A stretch of 64,000 nucleotides of DNA, taken from the NCBI RefSeq assembly GCF_041088075.1, contig NZ_JBGCVY010000014.1, forward strand, positions 1 to 64,000. Direction: 5' to 3'. Below the pieces are notes generated by a model that was not told the DNA's origin, did no database searches, and saw only the letters and a list, made by a program, of their open reading frames with translations. Numbering within the stretch: the first letter of the stretch is position 1; every line of letters starts with the position of its first letter. Made by a program: the position numbers and the translations under genes. This document shows positions 8,238 to 16,847 of the stretch, in pieces. The stretch is from Mucilaginibacter_A sp041088075 (lineage in GTDB: Bacteria; Bacteroidota; Bacteroidia; Sphingobacteriales; Sphingobacteriaceae).

Positions 8238-9245
8238 ATGATGATCAAACTGAAATGTATATGCTTTCTAATATTTATCTGTGGAATATTTCAACAGCAG
8301 GTTTTTGCAAATTCAAAAGGTTTTATAGCGGGTAAAGTATCCAAACCTCAAACCGATACCATTTACCTGGCAGACCCAGCCATCTTTTTGGATAAAGGAA
8401 TTTATTATTTGTACGGAACAAGCAGCGAGCAGGGCTTTTTGGTTTATAAATCCCAGGATTTAAAAACCTGGAGCGGCCCGGCCGGAAAAGCCAATGGTTT
8501 TGCATTGGCCAAAGGCGATGCTTACGGCAGCAAAGGTTTTTGGGCACCGCAAGTGTTCAAAATCGGCAAAACGTATTACATGGCCTACACGGCGGATGAG
8601 CACATTGCCATTGCACAAAGCGACAGCCCGCTCGGGCCTTTTAAACAAAAAGAAATCAAAGCACTATCCGGAGTTGGAAAGCAAATTGACCCTTTTGTGT
8701 TTCGGGACAATGGCGGCAAATTTTACTTGTACCATGTGCGCTTAACGGAAGGTAACCGCATTTTTGTGGCCCGCATGAAAGACGACCTGTCGGATATTTT
8801 GCCCGAAACAGTTAAAGAATGTATCACGGCAACGCAGGGTTGGGAAAACACCGCCAAAACAAATTGGCCGGTTACCGAAGGGCCAACGGTGATAAAAAAA
8901 GGGAATTTGTATTACTTGATCTATTCGGCCAATGATTTCCGTAACCCGGATTATGCAGTTGGTTATGCCACTTCCAAATCGCCTTTTGGGCCGTGGAAAA
9001 AATTTGATAAAAACCCGATCATCAGCAAAAACCTCTTAAAAATCAACGGGACCGGGCACGGCGATTTGTTTACCGATAAAAAAGGAAACCTACAATACGT
9101 TTTTCACACACACCATTCCAACGCCCAAGTTTCACCCAGGGCAACGGCTTTGGTTGGCGTAAAGTTTGTTAAGGATAGTTCCAATGTTTTTCAATTGGTG
9201 GTTGATCCTTCCAGTTTTCATTTTCTAAAAGCCGAGCAGCAGTAG
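8238..9245 (+). CDS. Exported family-43-like glycoside hydrolase
   Basis: A 335-residue protein with a signal peptide (CICFLIFICGIFQQQVFA). The five-bladed propeller signatures of GH43 are visible. The catalytic base is Asp46 in LADPAIF, the pKa-modulating Asp151 is in KQIDPFVF, and the acid Glu214 is in PVTEGPTV. It probably cleaves arabinose- or xylose-containing polysaccharides outside the cytoplasm; the true substrate cannot be read from sequence. ATG at 8238 and 8241 are both possible starts. Directly after its stop lies a repeat doublet that may act as its transcription end. Confidence 0.85.
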   Translation: MMIKLKCICFLIFICGIFQQQVFANSKGFIAGKVSKPQTDTIYLADPAIFLDKGIYYLYGTSSEQGFLVYKSQDLKTWSGPAGKANGFALAKGDAYGSKGFWAPQVFKIGKTYYMAYTADEHIAIAQSDSPLGPFKQKEIKALSGVGKQIDPFVFRDNGGKFYLYHVRLTEGNRIFVARMKDDLSDILPETVKECITATQGWENTAKTNWPVTEGPTVIKKGNLYYLIYSANDFRNPDYAVGYATSKSPFGPWKKFDKNPIISKNLLKINGTGHGDLFTDKKGNLQYVFHTHHSNAQVSPRATALVGVKFVKDSSNVFQLVVDPSSFHFLKAEQQ

Positions 9246-9257
9246 GTTTTTATAAGC

Positions 9258-9349
9258 GATGCTTCTTTTACCACCTAAAAATTGGTGTCTTTTTTATTTT
9301 TAAATTGAAGAAACGCAAACACTGATTTTTAGGTGGTAAAAGAAGCATC
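9258..9349. repeat. Inverted doublet of the dispersed repeat (92 bp, 25-bp perfect arms)
   Basis: Left arm 9258-9282 and right arm 9325-9349 are perfect reverse complements over 25 bases, each holding the 12-mer, then ACC/GGT, then the TAAAAAT/ATTTTTA box. The centre contains TTTTTAAATTGAAG, which recurs in the doublet at 22635. It lies 13 bases after the family-43 gene, where the hairpin could protect or end the mRNA. Confidence 0.9.
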
Positions 9350-9494
9350 ACGGTTTTGAAACCGAAGCCATGACCAAATAAATGAAGCACATGGCCTGTC
9401 TGTTCAAAGTATTTAAAAAGGTAATTATCAATTTACCAAGCAGGAACCAATTGTGTTTTTATTAAAAAAAAGGCATCCAAAATAATCAAAAATG

Positions 9495-9528
9495 AAAAAG
9501 CCCTTAACGCTTTCGTTAAAGGCTTTTT
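9495..9528. terminator. Terminator of the tRNA-Asn gene
   Basis: AAAAAGCC and CTTAACG pair with CGTTAA and AGGCTTTTT around CTTT. It lies right after the tRNA 3' end on the minus strand and ends in a U-tract. Confidence 0.8.
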
Positions 9529-9529
9529 G

Positions 9530-9603
9530 CTCCCGAAGCTGGGCTCGAACCAGCGACCCTCTGATTAACAGTCAGATGCTCTAACCAGCTGAGCTATTCG
9601 GGA
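9530..9603 (-). tRNA. tRNA-Asn (GTT)
   Basis: A 74-base cloverleaf on the minus strand. The acceptor stem TCCCGAA pairs with TTCGGGA, the discriminator is G, the D-arm is AGCTCAGCTGGTTAGAGC, the anticodon stem-loop is TCTGACTGTTAATCAGA with anticodon GTT, and the T-arm is GCTGGTTCGAGCCCAGC. CCA is not encoded, as is common in Bacteroidetes. A terminator follows directly. Confidence 0.95.
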
Positions 9604-9689
9604 GTGTTACGGTTTGTTAGAGTGGTGCAAAAGTATAATTTCCGGTTTAAAATCACAATATTTGTGCGAAAATTTTAAAATATTTTTTG

Positions 9690-10604
9690 ATGAGCTTAGT
9701 AGTAATTGGTTCGGTTGCTTTTGATGCAATTGAAACCCCTTTTGGTAAAACAGATAAAATTGTTGGCGGCGCGGCTACTTTCGCCAGTCTGGCGGCTTCT
9801 TATTTTTATAATAAAGTAAAAATTGTGGCGGTTGTGGGCGATGATTTCCCGCAGGAAGAAATCCAATATCTGCAAAGCCGGAAAATTGATACCGAAGGTC
9901 TGCAAATTAAGCAAGGTGAGAAGTCGTTTTTCTGGTCGGGCAGATACCACAGCGACATGAACAGCCGCGACACGTTGATTACCGAATTAAATGTGCTGGC
10001 CGGTTTTGATCCGATCATCCCGGATTCTTACCAGGATTGCGAATACTTGTTGCTGGGCAATTTAACGCCAAAAGTACAGCAAACAGTTATTGACCGCTTA
10101 ACCAATCGCCCAAAATTAATTGTTTTAGACACGATGAATTTTTGGATGGATATTGCTTTGGATGATTTGTTGTTCAACTTGAAATCCATAGATGTTTTAA
10201 CGATAAACGATGCCGAAGCGCGACAATTATCCGGCGAATTTTCCTTAGTAAAAGCAGCATCTAAAATTTTGCAAATGGGCCCAAAATATTTGATCATCAA
10301 AAAAGGCGAACACGGCGCTTTACTCTTTGGTGAAGGAAAAATCTTTTCGGCACCTGCTTTACCTTTAGCCGATGTTTTTGACCCAACGGGCGCGGGCGAT
10401 ACTTTTGCCGGCGGTTTTATCGGTTACCTGGCAAAAGTTGGCACCATAAATTTCGCCAACATGAAAAACGCCGTCATCTTCGGTTCGGCCTTGGCTTCTT
10501 TTTGTGTAGAAAAATTCGGGACAGAAAAACTGAGAAATTTAACGCAGGAAGAAATTGCGGCCAGGGTAGAAGAGTTTGTGCAATTGAGCAGTTTTCAAAT
10601 TTAA
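9690..10604 (+). CDS. PfkB-family carbohydrate kinase
   Basis: A 304-residue ribokinase/PfkB-fold kinase. The N-terminal pattern is VVIGSVAFDAI with GGAATFASLAAS. The C-terminal signature DPTGAGDTFAGGFIGYLA holds the catalytic Asp and the anion hole. It transfers phosphate from ATP to a sugar or nucleoside; the substrate is not evident. The ATG at 9690 is chosen over the TTG at 9687. The TAA at 10602-10604 overlaps the stop of the convergent cytochrome b5-like gene by four bases. Confidence 0.88.
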   Translation: MSLVVIGSVAFDAIETPFGKTDKIVGGAATFASLAASYFYNKVKIVAVVGDDFPQEEIQYLQSRKIDTEGLQIKQGEKSFFWSGRYHSDMNSRDTLITELNVLAGFDPIIPDSYQDCEYLLLGNLTPKVQQTVIDRLTNRPKLIVLDTMNFWMDIALDDLLFNLKSIDVLTINDAEARQLSGEFSLVKAASKILQMGPKYLIIKKGEHGALLFGEGKIFSAPALPLADVFDPTGAGDTFAGGFIGYLAKVGTINFANMKNAVIFGSALASFCVEKFGTEKLRNLTQEEIAARVEEFVQLSSFQI

Positions 10605-10843
10605 ACCACTTTTAAAGTCCCCACCACTTTTAGCCTGCTAAAAACAGCATAGGTGTGCGGCGCGTCTTCCAGTTCTTCGGTCAAATCCTGGCCGGCCCAA
10701 TGCTCGTAATGCTTGCCGTTTTTCCATAAGCCGCTTTCGGTTACATCATAAATTGTGTTTTGATACGCCACCCAAATCTCCGGCTTGTCCTGCCCGTTGC
10801 GCAAGGCAAGCTGGTTTTTGGTAAATTCAGGAAGTTCACTCAT
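10601..10843 (-). CDS. Cytochrome b5-like heme-binding domain protein
   Basis: An 80-residue single-domain protein. LPEFTKNQLALRNGQDKPE, WVAYQNTIYDVT, HYEHWAGQDLTEELEDAPH and SRLKVVGTL match the soluble cytochrome b5/steroid-binding domain. HYEHWAGQDLT replaces the usual HPGG heme loop, and the second His in APH would be the other axial ligand. It begins two bases after the lycopene cyclase stop, at the end of the carotenoid operon. An electron-carrier role in carotenoid modification is conceivable but only inferred from position. Confidence 0.8.
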   Translation of the reverse strand: MSELPEFTKNQLALRNGQDKPEIWVAYQNTIYDVTESGLWKNGKHYEHWAGQDLTEELEDAPHTYAVFSRLKVVGTLKVV

Positions 10844-10845
10844 TT

Positions 10846-11532
10846 TTAGGCGATAAAAGAAGCATCCCGCTTTTTAAAATATTCAAAAAAAGCCACGTTC
10901 ATCAGCAGTAACGATAAGAGGTAGAAATGGTCTTCCACCGGAATCGTTCCAACCCGGACCGCCAAATTTTCGGCATTGTTATAACTTACAATCGGCACCG
11001 ACGTGAGGATGCCATTAACGATATAAAACGGAACTAACGAAACAAAATAAGCCAGGTAAAAACGGTTAAGCCATTGCACTTTTAGGCCGTAAACCAAGAT
11101 CAGCAACAGTAAAAACAGTGTCCCGAAATTGATTAAGGTGTAAAGCCGGTCATGAAAAAAAACAAGGATTACTGCCGAAGCAAGGATGAGTACGTTGTTT
11201 AAAATCCGGACAACGCGATTCGGGATTTGCCATTTTACATAATAATTTAAACAGGCGCAAATGAAAATGCAGGAAAACGGAATGGTTAAAAAGAACAAAA
11301 TTTCTTCCAACGGAAGCCTGAAAAAGTTGATGCCCAGAATATAATTTGGGTTGAAAGACCATACTTCTTTTACCGTAAAAAAAACATCCCAAACCAAAAA
11401 AAGCAAACCAGTGATGAACAAGCCGGGCCAAATATATTTCCAGCTTTTGTAAAACCGGACGCGCTTATCAAATGAAAGCAGCAGCGGGAAAACAACACTC
11501 AAAAAGTTGATCAACAGGTAAGTGTATTTCAC
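10846..11532 (-). CDS. Lycopene cyclase-domain membrane protein
   Basis: A 228-residue integral membrane protein with about seven hydrophobic segments. FFRLPLEEILFFLTIPF is the PLEE-type signature of the CrtYc/CrtYd-type lycopene cyclases, and a second WDVFFT block is in the N-terminal half. It would close the beta-ionone rings of lycopene to give beta-carotene. The GTG start at 11532 overlaps the upstream stop as GTGA, a coupling signal; the upstream extension to 11583 is unlikely. The last codons (DASFIA) and stop are written by the dispersed repeat at 10854-10865. Confidence 0.85.
   Translation of the reverse strand: MKYTYLLINFLSVVFPLLLSFDKRVRFYKSWKYIWPGLFITGLLFLVWDVFFTVKEVWSFNPNYILGINFFRLPLEEILFFLTIPFSCIFICACLNYYVKWQIPNRVVRILNNVLILASAVILVFFHDRLYTLINFGTLFLLLLILVYGLKVQWLNRFYLAYFVSLVPFYIVNGILTSVPIVSYNNAENLAVRVGTIPVEDHFYLLSLLLMNVAFFEYFKKRDASFIA
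10854..10865 (+). repeat. Dispersed repeat arm forming the 3' end of the lycopene cyclase gene
   Basis: TAAAAGAAGCAT, preceded on the + strand by CATTTTTAGGCGA. Read on the minus strand it encodes the last residues of the cyclase, its TAA stop and, just beyond, the ATG of the next gene. It shows how an inserted arm can be used as coding sequence. Confidence 0.85.
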
Positions 11533-12074
11533 TTTATTGCGGCCAATTGTTCGTGTAAAAAAGCAACTTCTTGCGCCGTGCATTGTTTAGAATCAACCAT
11601 AAATTTGATGATGTTCTTTAAATAATCTTTATCGGCCAAACCATAATTTTTAAGTTTAAGTTGATGGATGATCATGTTTTTGTCGCTAACCATATCTTTG
11701 CTTAAACCCAAAAAGCCCGGTAAATAAAACTCGATTGAAAACCGTAAAAACCTGATCTCCAAATCATTTGGACTCGCGTTAACTGCCTGCTCCATCGTTT
11801 TGTGCGATGAAGTAAGCATTTTTACTTTCTTGTATGGGTTCCAACTGTCTTTCGCTTTTAAAGCCTGCAACGAACCAAAATAACCTAAAATTAAAGGCGG
11901 CTTTTTATTGATTTTTTGTAATTCGTTGTATAAAGAGTCGGTAACTATTGGGCTTTTGATAGCGCGCAGCATCGCTTTCCTGATTTCCAATACATCTGTT
12001 TTCTGACTATAAGCCGAAAAAGAATTCGTCATAAACAAAATCGTTGCAAGGAAAAACAGACAGCAGGCTTTCAT
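11529..12074 (-). CDS. Unknown exported protein in the carotenoid operon
   Basis: A 181-residue protein with a signal peptide (CCLFFLATILFMTNSFSAYS). I do not recognise a family. It is mostly helical, with YFGSLQALKAKDSWNPYKK and NDLEIRFLRFSIEFYLPGFLG as the most conspicuous segments. It sits between crtB and the lycopene cyclase with four-base overlaps on both sides (ATGA and GTGA), so it is translated with them. An envelope role linked to carotenoid metabolism is only a guess from position. Confidence 0.75.
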   Translation of the reverse strand: MKACCLFFLATILFMTNSFSAYSQKTDVLEIRKAMLRAIKSPIVTDSLYNELQKINKKPPLILGYFGSLQALKAKDSWNPYKKVKMLTSSHKTMEQAVNASPNDLEIRFLRFSIEFYLPGFLGLSKDMVSDKNMIIHQLKLKNYGLADKDYLKNIIKFMVDSKQCTAQEVAFLHEQLAAIK

Positions 12075-12907
12075 GAAATCACTTTAAATTTTTGCTGCAC
12101 ATAAGCCTGAAAATACAGGAACATTTTTTGACTATCTGAAACGCGGATGCGCTTTTGCATGATCACTTCGGCAGGTGTTTCCCTGATCTTTTTGAAAAGT
12201 TCGAGATAATAAACGTAGGCAATGTAAACGCCCAACTGCGCGCCAACCGGCAATTGCAAAATCCCTTCCAGCGCATCGTCAAAATCTTTTTTGATGTCGG
12301 CTTCGATCAGTTTCTTTTCCTGTTCGTTAAATTTGGTAAAATCAACCGCCGGAAAATACGTGCGGCCGCGTTCTTCAAAATCCGATTTGATATCCCTTAA
12401 AAAATTAATCTTTTGGAAAGCCGCGCCCAGGCTTCTTGCTTTTGGCACCAAATGTTTGTACAAGGTTTCATCTTCTTCACAAAAAATACGCAAACACATC
12501 AAACCGACCACTTCCGCCGAACCGTAAATGTATTCTTTGTAGCCGTCGTTGGTGTAATTGGTATTTTCCAAATCCATTTCCATAGATTTCAGGAAAGCAT
12601 CAATCAAATGCAAATCAATTTGGTATGTGTTGACCACTTCCTGGAAAGATTGCAAAACCGGGTTCAGGCTGATTTTCCGTTCAATCGCTTCAAACGTTAC
12701 CGTTCTAAATTCTCCGATCAGTTGTGCTTTGTTAAAACCGTGAAACGTATCCACAATTTCATCTGCATAACGCACAAAACCATAAACCGCATAAATGGGA
12801 TATTGAAAACGCTTGGCAAACGTTTTAATCCCTTTGCTAAAAGAAGTACTGTATTTGTTGGTGATAATTTTACTGCACTCGAAACAAGTTTCGTTGTAGA
12901 GGTTCAT
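12071..12907 (-). CDS. crtB: Phytoene synthase
   Basis: A 278-residue squalene/phytoene synthase family enzyme. The first Asp-rich motif is RYADEIVDTFHG near residue 50, and the second is FLRDIKSDFEERGRTYFP near 170. These bind the magnesium-diphosphate of two geranylgeranyl diphosphates, which are joined to phytoene. Its ATG is divergent from crtI with about 100 bases between them, a shared regulatory region. Its end overlaps the unknown exported protein by four bases. Confidence 0.92.
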   Translation of the reverse strand: MNLYNETCFECSKIITNKYSTSFSKGIKTFAKRFQYPIYAVYGFVRYADEIVDTFHGFNKAQLIGEFRTVTFEAIERKISLNPVLQSFQEVVNTYQIDLHLIDAFLKSMEMDLENTNYTNDGYKEYIYGSAEVVGLMCLRIFCEEDETLYKHLVPKARSLGAAFQKINFLRDIKSDFEERGRTYFPAVDFTKFNEQEKKLIEADIKKDFDDALEGILQLPVGAQLGVYIAYVYYLELFKKIRETPAEVIMQKRIRVSDSQKMFLYFQAYVQQKFKVIS

Positions 12908-13007
12908 TGCGTTAAAGGCATATACTCAAATGTACAAATATCCTGTTGCTTTTGTTTCTTTGCGCCCGCGCTGAAACAAAATGTTACAACGCTGCTTATT
13001 CTCTGCG

Positions 13008-14486
13008 ATGAAAAAAGATCAGCATATAATTGTGATTGGTTCTGGTTTTGCCGGCTTATCGGCCGCTTCGGTTTTGGCAAAAAGCGGTTACCAAGTTACT
13101 GTTTTAGAAAAAAACGACCAGGCCGGCGGACGGGCAAGGATTTGGGAAAAAGATGGTTTTAAGTTTGATATGGGGCCAAGCTGGTATTGGATGCCGGATG
13201 TTTTCGAAAATTATTTTGCCTTGTTCGGGAAAAAAGTTTCTGATTTTTACGATTTGAAAAGATTGGATCCGGGCTACCAGATTTATTTTGGAAAGGATGA
13301 CCGGATGGAAATCCCGGCTTCTATGGAAGCTTTGGAGCAGCTTTTTGAACAGGAAGAACCCGGAAGCAGCAAAAACTTACAAGAATTTTTAAAGCAGGCC
13401 GCTTACAAATACAAAGTTGGCATGGGCGAATACGTTTTTCGTCCTTCGCATTCCATCACCGAGTTTATTGATTTTAGGTTGATCAAAGAAAGCTTCCGCA
13501 TCCAAATGCTGACGAGCATGAGCAAGCATGTGCGCAAGTATTTTAAAAACCCGAAACTGATTAAACTGCTGGAATTTCCGGTTTTGTTTTTGGGTGCCAC
13601 GCCTCAAAACACACCGGCCATGTACAGCATGATGAATTATGCTGATTTGGCTTTAGGAACCTGGTATCCGATGGGCGGAATGCACGAAATTGTAAAAGCC
13701 ATGGTAAAAACAGCATTGGAACAAGGCGTGGAAATTAAACTAAACCATGAAGTTTTAAAAATTGAAACGGAAGGCGGAAAGGTAAAATACGTCATCACCA
13801 ACCAAGGAATTGTACATGCTGATTTTGTGATTGCCGGTGCCGATTATGAACATGTTGACCAGACTTTGCTGGACAAAACCGGCCAGAATTATGATCGAAA
13901 ATATTGGGACAGCCGAACCATGTCGCCATCCAGTTTGTTGTTTTATATTGGTTTGAATAAAAAAGTAGGAGGTATCCAACATCATAATTTATTTTTTGAT
14001 GAAGATTTTGAACTGCACGCCGAAGAAATCTACACCCATCCAAAATGGCCGCAAAAGCCTTTGTTTTATGTTTCCTGTGCTTCAAAAACTGATGCTTCTG
14101 TTGCGCCTCAAGGTTACGAGAACTTGTTTTTTTTAATGCCGGTTGCGCCCAATTTAAAAGATGAGGAAACGACGCGCGAATATTATTTCGACTTAATGGT
14201 CAACCGTTTTGAAAAAATTACGGGCCAAAAAATTAAAGACAACATCGTTTTAAAAAGAAGTTACGCACACCATGATTTCATCACCGATTACCATTCTTTT
14301 AAAGGCAATGCTTATGGTTTGGCCAACACTTTAAGCCAAACCGCTTTTTTTAAACCGGCCATGAAATCTAAAAAAATCAAGAATTTATTGTTTACCGGCC
14401 AGTTAACGGTTCCGGGTCCGGGCGTGCCACCATCTTTAATTTCCGGCCAGGTTGCAGCACAGGAAGCCATGAAATTAATGCGGTAA
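13008..14486 (+). CDS. crtI: Phytoene desaturase CrtI
   Basis: A 492-residue FAD-dependent CrtI-type desaturase. The N-terminal dinucleotide-binding motif is IVIGSGFAGLSAASVLAKSG, followed by EKNDQAGGRARIW. The C-terminal motif is LLFTGQLTVPGPGVPPSLIS. It converts phytoene to lycopene. An ATG at 12981 would add nine residues; the ATG at 13008 fits the family better. Transcription diverges from crtB. The TAA stop at 14484-14486 is the first three bases of a copy of the dispersed 12-mer. Confidence 0.92.
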   Translation: MKKDQHIIVIGSGFAGLSAASVLAKSGYQVTVLEKNDQAGGRARIWEKDGFKFDMGPSWYWMPDVFENYFALFGKKVSDFYDLKRLDPGYQIYFGKDDRMEIPASMEALEQLFEQEEPGSSKNLQEFLKQAAYKYKVGMGEYVFRPSHSITEFIDFRLIKESFRIQMLTSMSKHVRKYFKNPKLIKLLEFPVLFLGATPQNTPAMYSMMNYADLALGTWYPMGGMHEIVKAMVKTALEQGVEIKLNHEVLKIETEGGKVKYVITNQGIVHADFVIAGADYEHVDQTLLDKTGQNYDRKYWDSRTMSPSSLLFYIGLNKKVGGIQHHNLFFDEDFELHAEEIYTHPKWPQKPLFYVSCASKTDASVAPQGYENLFFLMPVAPNLKDEETTREYYFDLMVNRFEKITGQKIKDNIVLKRSYAHHDFITDYHSFKGNAYGLANTLSQTAFFKPAMKSKKIKNLLFTGQLTVPGPGVPPSLISGQVAAQEAMKLMR

Positions 14487-14587
14487 AAGAAGCATCAAAA
14501 AAGTACCGGTAAAAGAAGTATGTGTTTACTCCCTCTCTTGCGGAGAGGGCCGGGGTGAGGCTAAAAAAGTACCGATAAAAGAAGCAT
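14484..14587 (+). repeat. Three direct copies of the dispersed repeat with an embedded GC-rich repeat
   Basis: TAAAAGAAGCAT at 14484-14495, TAAAAGAAGTAT at 14510-14521, and TAAAAGAAGCAT at 14576-14587, all in the same direction. The last two are preceded by AAAAAAGTACCGGT or AAAAAAGTACCGAT, so a unit longer than 12 bases has been copied. Between them, at 14530-14561, lies a GC-rich sequence beginning CTCCCTCTCTTGCGGAGAGG and ending GGGGTGAGG. Confidence 0.85.
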
Positions 14588-14607
14588 TAGCAGAAATCCC
14601 TGCAAAC

Positions 14608-14635
14608 GAAAAAAGCCCGACGTATCGGGCTTTTT
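14608..14635. terminator. Bidirectional terminator between crtI and the sigma factor gene
   Basis: AAAAAGCCCGA and TCGGGCTTTTT pair perfectly around CGTA. It separates convergent crtI and the ECF sigma factor gene and could serve both. Confidence 0.85.
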
Positions 14636-14665
14636 CTGTAATATATGTTGAGTAAAATTTGATGG

Positions 14666-15205
14666 TTAGTCTTCCATTGCGTACACTGGTTTTTTAACAC
14701 CGTTGTCGTACGATTTCAGGTTTTTCTTTAACAATTTGCGTGCAACATGGATGCGGGTTTTTACCGTTCCGATCGGGATAGCCAAATGATCGGCAATTTC
14801 GTGGTATTTGTGTCCTTCAAAATACATGGTAAAAGGCACATAATATTCTTCAGGCAATTTATCCAATGAACGTTTGATGTCGTCCATTACAAACTTAGAT
14901 TCTCCCTGGTTTTTGGTTGAACTGAACACCAGGTTGGCAGAAGAAATTTCTTCGGATTTAGTTACAAACGTGCTCATTTTAACAAAGCGGCGGTAGTTGT
15001 TAATGAAAGTGTTTTTCATGATGGTGTACAACCAGCCTTTTAAATTGGTGCCTTCTTTAAACTTATTGTAATAAGTGATGGCTTTGAGCATTGTATCTTG
15101 TACTAAATCGTTTGCATCATCAGCATCATGGGTGAAATGAAGGGCATAAGACCTTAAAGAACCTGCCTGACGCAATACCATGGTGTTAAATTCTATTTTT
15201 GTCAT
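14666..15205 (-). CDS. ECF-type RNA polymerase sigma factor
   Basis: A 179-residue sigma-70 family factor. Region 2 shows DADDANDLVQDTMLKAITYY and LKGWLYTIMKNTFINNYRR. Region 4 shows LPEEYYVPFTMYFEGHKYHE and IGTVKTRIHVARKLLKK. No anti-sigma gene is adjacent. Its position between crtI and murB raises the possibility that it controls pigment genes, as ECF factors do in other bacteria, but nothing in the sequence proves that. Confidence 0.88.
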   Translation of the reverse strand: MTKIEFNTMVLRQAGSLRSYALHFTHDADDANDLVQDTMLKAITYYNKFKEGTNLKGWLYTIMKNTFINNYRRFVKMSTFVTKSEEISSANLVFSSTKNQGESKFVMDDIKRSLDKLPEEYYVPFTMYFEGHKYHEIADHLAIPIGTVKTRIHVARKLLKKNLKSYDNGVKKPVYAMED

Positions 15206-15513
15206 TGTTCAAATTTTTACTGTGGTTTTAAAAACTGTTTGTGTTTTCAGTTATACAATTTCAAGACCGAATTTTGGATTGTATAGAAAACAAAACTTGT
15301 TACAGTGAAAATTTTTGATCCAATTTTAAATAGAAATTAAATTGTTGTAGTAAAAAGGAGTATTTACAAAGTTTAATTTTAAGAAATAATTGCTTGTGTT
15401 TAAAGCAGTTACAGATTAATATATCAACCTGAAAACTATATCTGGCAGAACCCGTACTTAGATCAATATTAAATATTACGGGCTGTATTAAATTTGTGTT
15501 AAGCAGGAAGAAA
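15206..15513. other. Intergenic region between murB and the sigma factor
   Basis: AT-rich, without a recognisable gene, RNA or hairpin. It should contain the promoter of the sigma factor gene; I could not fix one. Confidence 0.5.
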
Positions 15514-16530
15514 TCAAAAAACATTGACTTCTCTTTGCAACACAACGCCAAATTTATTGTACACGCTGTCTATGATTTGCGACGATAAAGCAAAAATTTC
15601 GGCACCGCTGGCATTGCCATGGTTTACCAGCACCAAGGCCTGGTTTTTATAAGTCCCGGTTTGGCCAACCACTTTTCCCTTCCAGCCGCATTGTTCGATG
15701 AGCCAGCCGGCTGCCAATTTTATTTGGTTTTCTCCCGCAGAAAAACTAACGATGTCAGGAAATGCTTCTTTTAGCCAGTTAAATTGTGCAGCATCAACGA
15801 TCGGGTTTTTAAAAAAGCTGCCCGCGTTGCCAATGGTAGAAGGGTCTGGCAGTTTAGAAACCCGGATTTGCGAAACTACTTTTGAAACATCACTGATGGT
15901 TGGCTTTTCGATTCCGCGGTTTTGCAATTCATTTTTAATCGCGCCGTATGTGGTATTGACTTTTGGTTGAAGCGAAAGTTTAAACTTGACGGAAGTGATG
16001 ATGAATTGGTTTTTCAGTTCACTTTTAAACACACTTTCGCGGTAGTCAAAACCACATGCTTCTTTTACAAAGGTTTTTATTTGATGGGCCGCAATTTCAA
16101 AAGCGCGGCACGAATCAAACACATCTTTCAGCTCAACACCATAAGCGCCAATATTTTGTACGGGAGAAGCGCCAACAGAACCCGGGATCAAACTTAGGTT
16201 TTCCATTCCCGCAAAATTATGGCCCACGCAATAGTTCACCAGTTCGTTCCAGTTTTCGCCAGCGCCAGCTTCAACATAAACTTCTTCATGGTTGATGCGG
16301 TGTTCAATCCCGCGGATATTCATCCGGATTACCAATCCTTCAAAATCTTTGGTAAACAACACATTGCTTCCTCCGCCTAAAACTAAACGTGGCATTTGCA
16401 GCCATTTTGGGTCGAGGAAAAGTTCTGTCAGTTCATCTTCGTGCGTAATTTCAACAAAGTAACGCGCACAAACATCAATGCCGAAAGTGTTAAAATTTTT
16501 GAGGGAAACGTTTTCGCGGATTTGGAGCAT
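15514..16530 (-). CDS. murB: UDP-N-acetylenolpyruvoylglucosamine reductase
   Basis: A 338-residue MurB of the E. coli-like type. It begins NVSLKNFNTFGID, with the FAD-binding loops VLGGGSNVLF and LSLIPGSVGASPVQNIGAYG. The C-terminal part has the catalytic Ser in GNAGSFFKNP and the conserved Glu further on. It reduces the enolpyruvyl group to form UDP-MurNAc with NADPH, for peptidoglycan. Two exact copies of the dispersed 12-mer lie inside the gene, at 15762-15773 and 16056-16067, read as KEAF and VKEAC. Confidence 0.95.
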   Translation of the reverse strand: MLQIRENVSLKNFNTFGIDVCARYFVEITHEDELTELFLDPKWLQMPRLVLGGGSNVLFTKDFEGLVIRMNIRGIEHRINHEEVYVEAGAGENWNELVNYCVGHNFAGMENLSLIPGSVGASPVQNIGAYGVELKDVFDSCRAFEIAAHQIKTFVKEACGFDYRESVFKSELKNQFIITSVKFKLSLQPKVNTTYGAIKNELQNRGIEKPTISDVSKVVSQIRVSKLPDPSTIGNAGSFFKNPIVDAAQFNWLKEAFPDIVSFSAGENQIKLAAGWLIEQCGWKGKVVGQTGTYKNQALVLVNHGNASGAEIFALSSQIIDSVYNKFGVVLQREVNVF

Positions 16531-16616
16531 GGAGATTTAAATCTAAAGCGCGAATTTCGGAAATTAAGTTTTATTTAGGCCAATGGTAGCTAACCACAAT
16601 TACTTATATTTGATTT

Positions 16617-16847
16617 ATGGCAGAATTAGTTGATTATAAAAAATTTATCGAAATCCATCCGGATATCCGATTTGGGAAACCTGTTATAATCGGTACGCGG
16701 ATTAGCGTTTTTGATGTTTTAGGGTGGCTTGCATCTGGTTTAAGTTATCAGCAAATCCTTGAGGATTTTCCGCAATTAACTGAAAATTCTATTTATGCCT
16801 GTTTGGCTTACGCTGCAGATAAAGAAAGGAAAATAAAAATTGCCTAA
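16617..16847 (+). CDS. DUF433 antitoxin-like protein
   Basis: A 76-residue protein of the DUF433 (VapB-like) family. HPDIRFGKPVIIGTRISVFD, then VLGWLASGLSYQQILEDFP and TENSIYACLAYAADKER match the family's winged helix-turn-helix. The next gene starts with TTG inside its end, an eight-base overlap, which is typical of the DUF433/DUF5615 pairs thought to act as antitoxin and toxin. Activity is inferred. Confidence 0.85.
   Translation: MAELVDYKKFIEIHPDIRFGKPVIIGTRISVFDVLGWLASGLSYQQILEDFPQLTENSIYACLAYAADKERKIKIA

Noticed and set aside
12413..13162. Open frame of 249 codons on the + strand
   Set aside because: Antisense shadow of crtB running into the crtI start; composition is rich in Phe, Lys and Arg as expected from an antisense frame.
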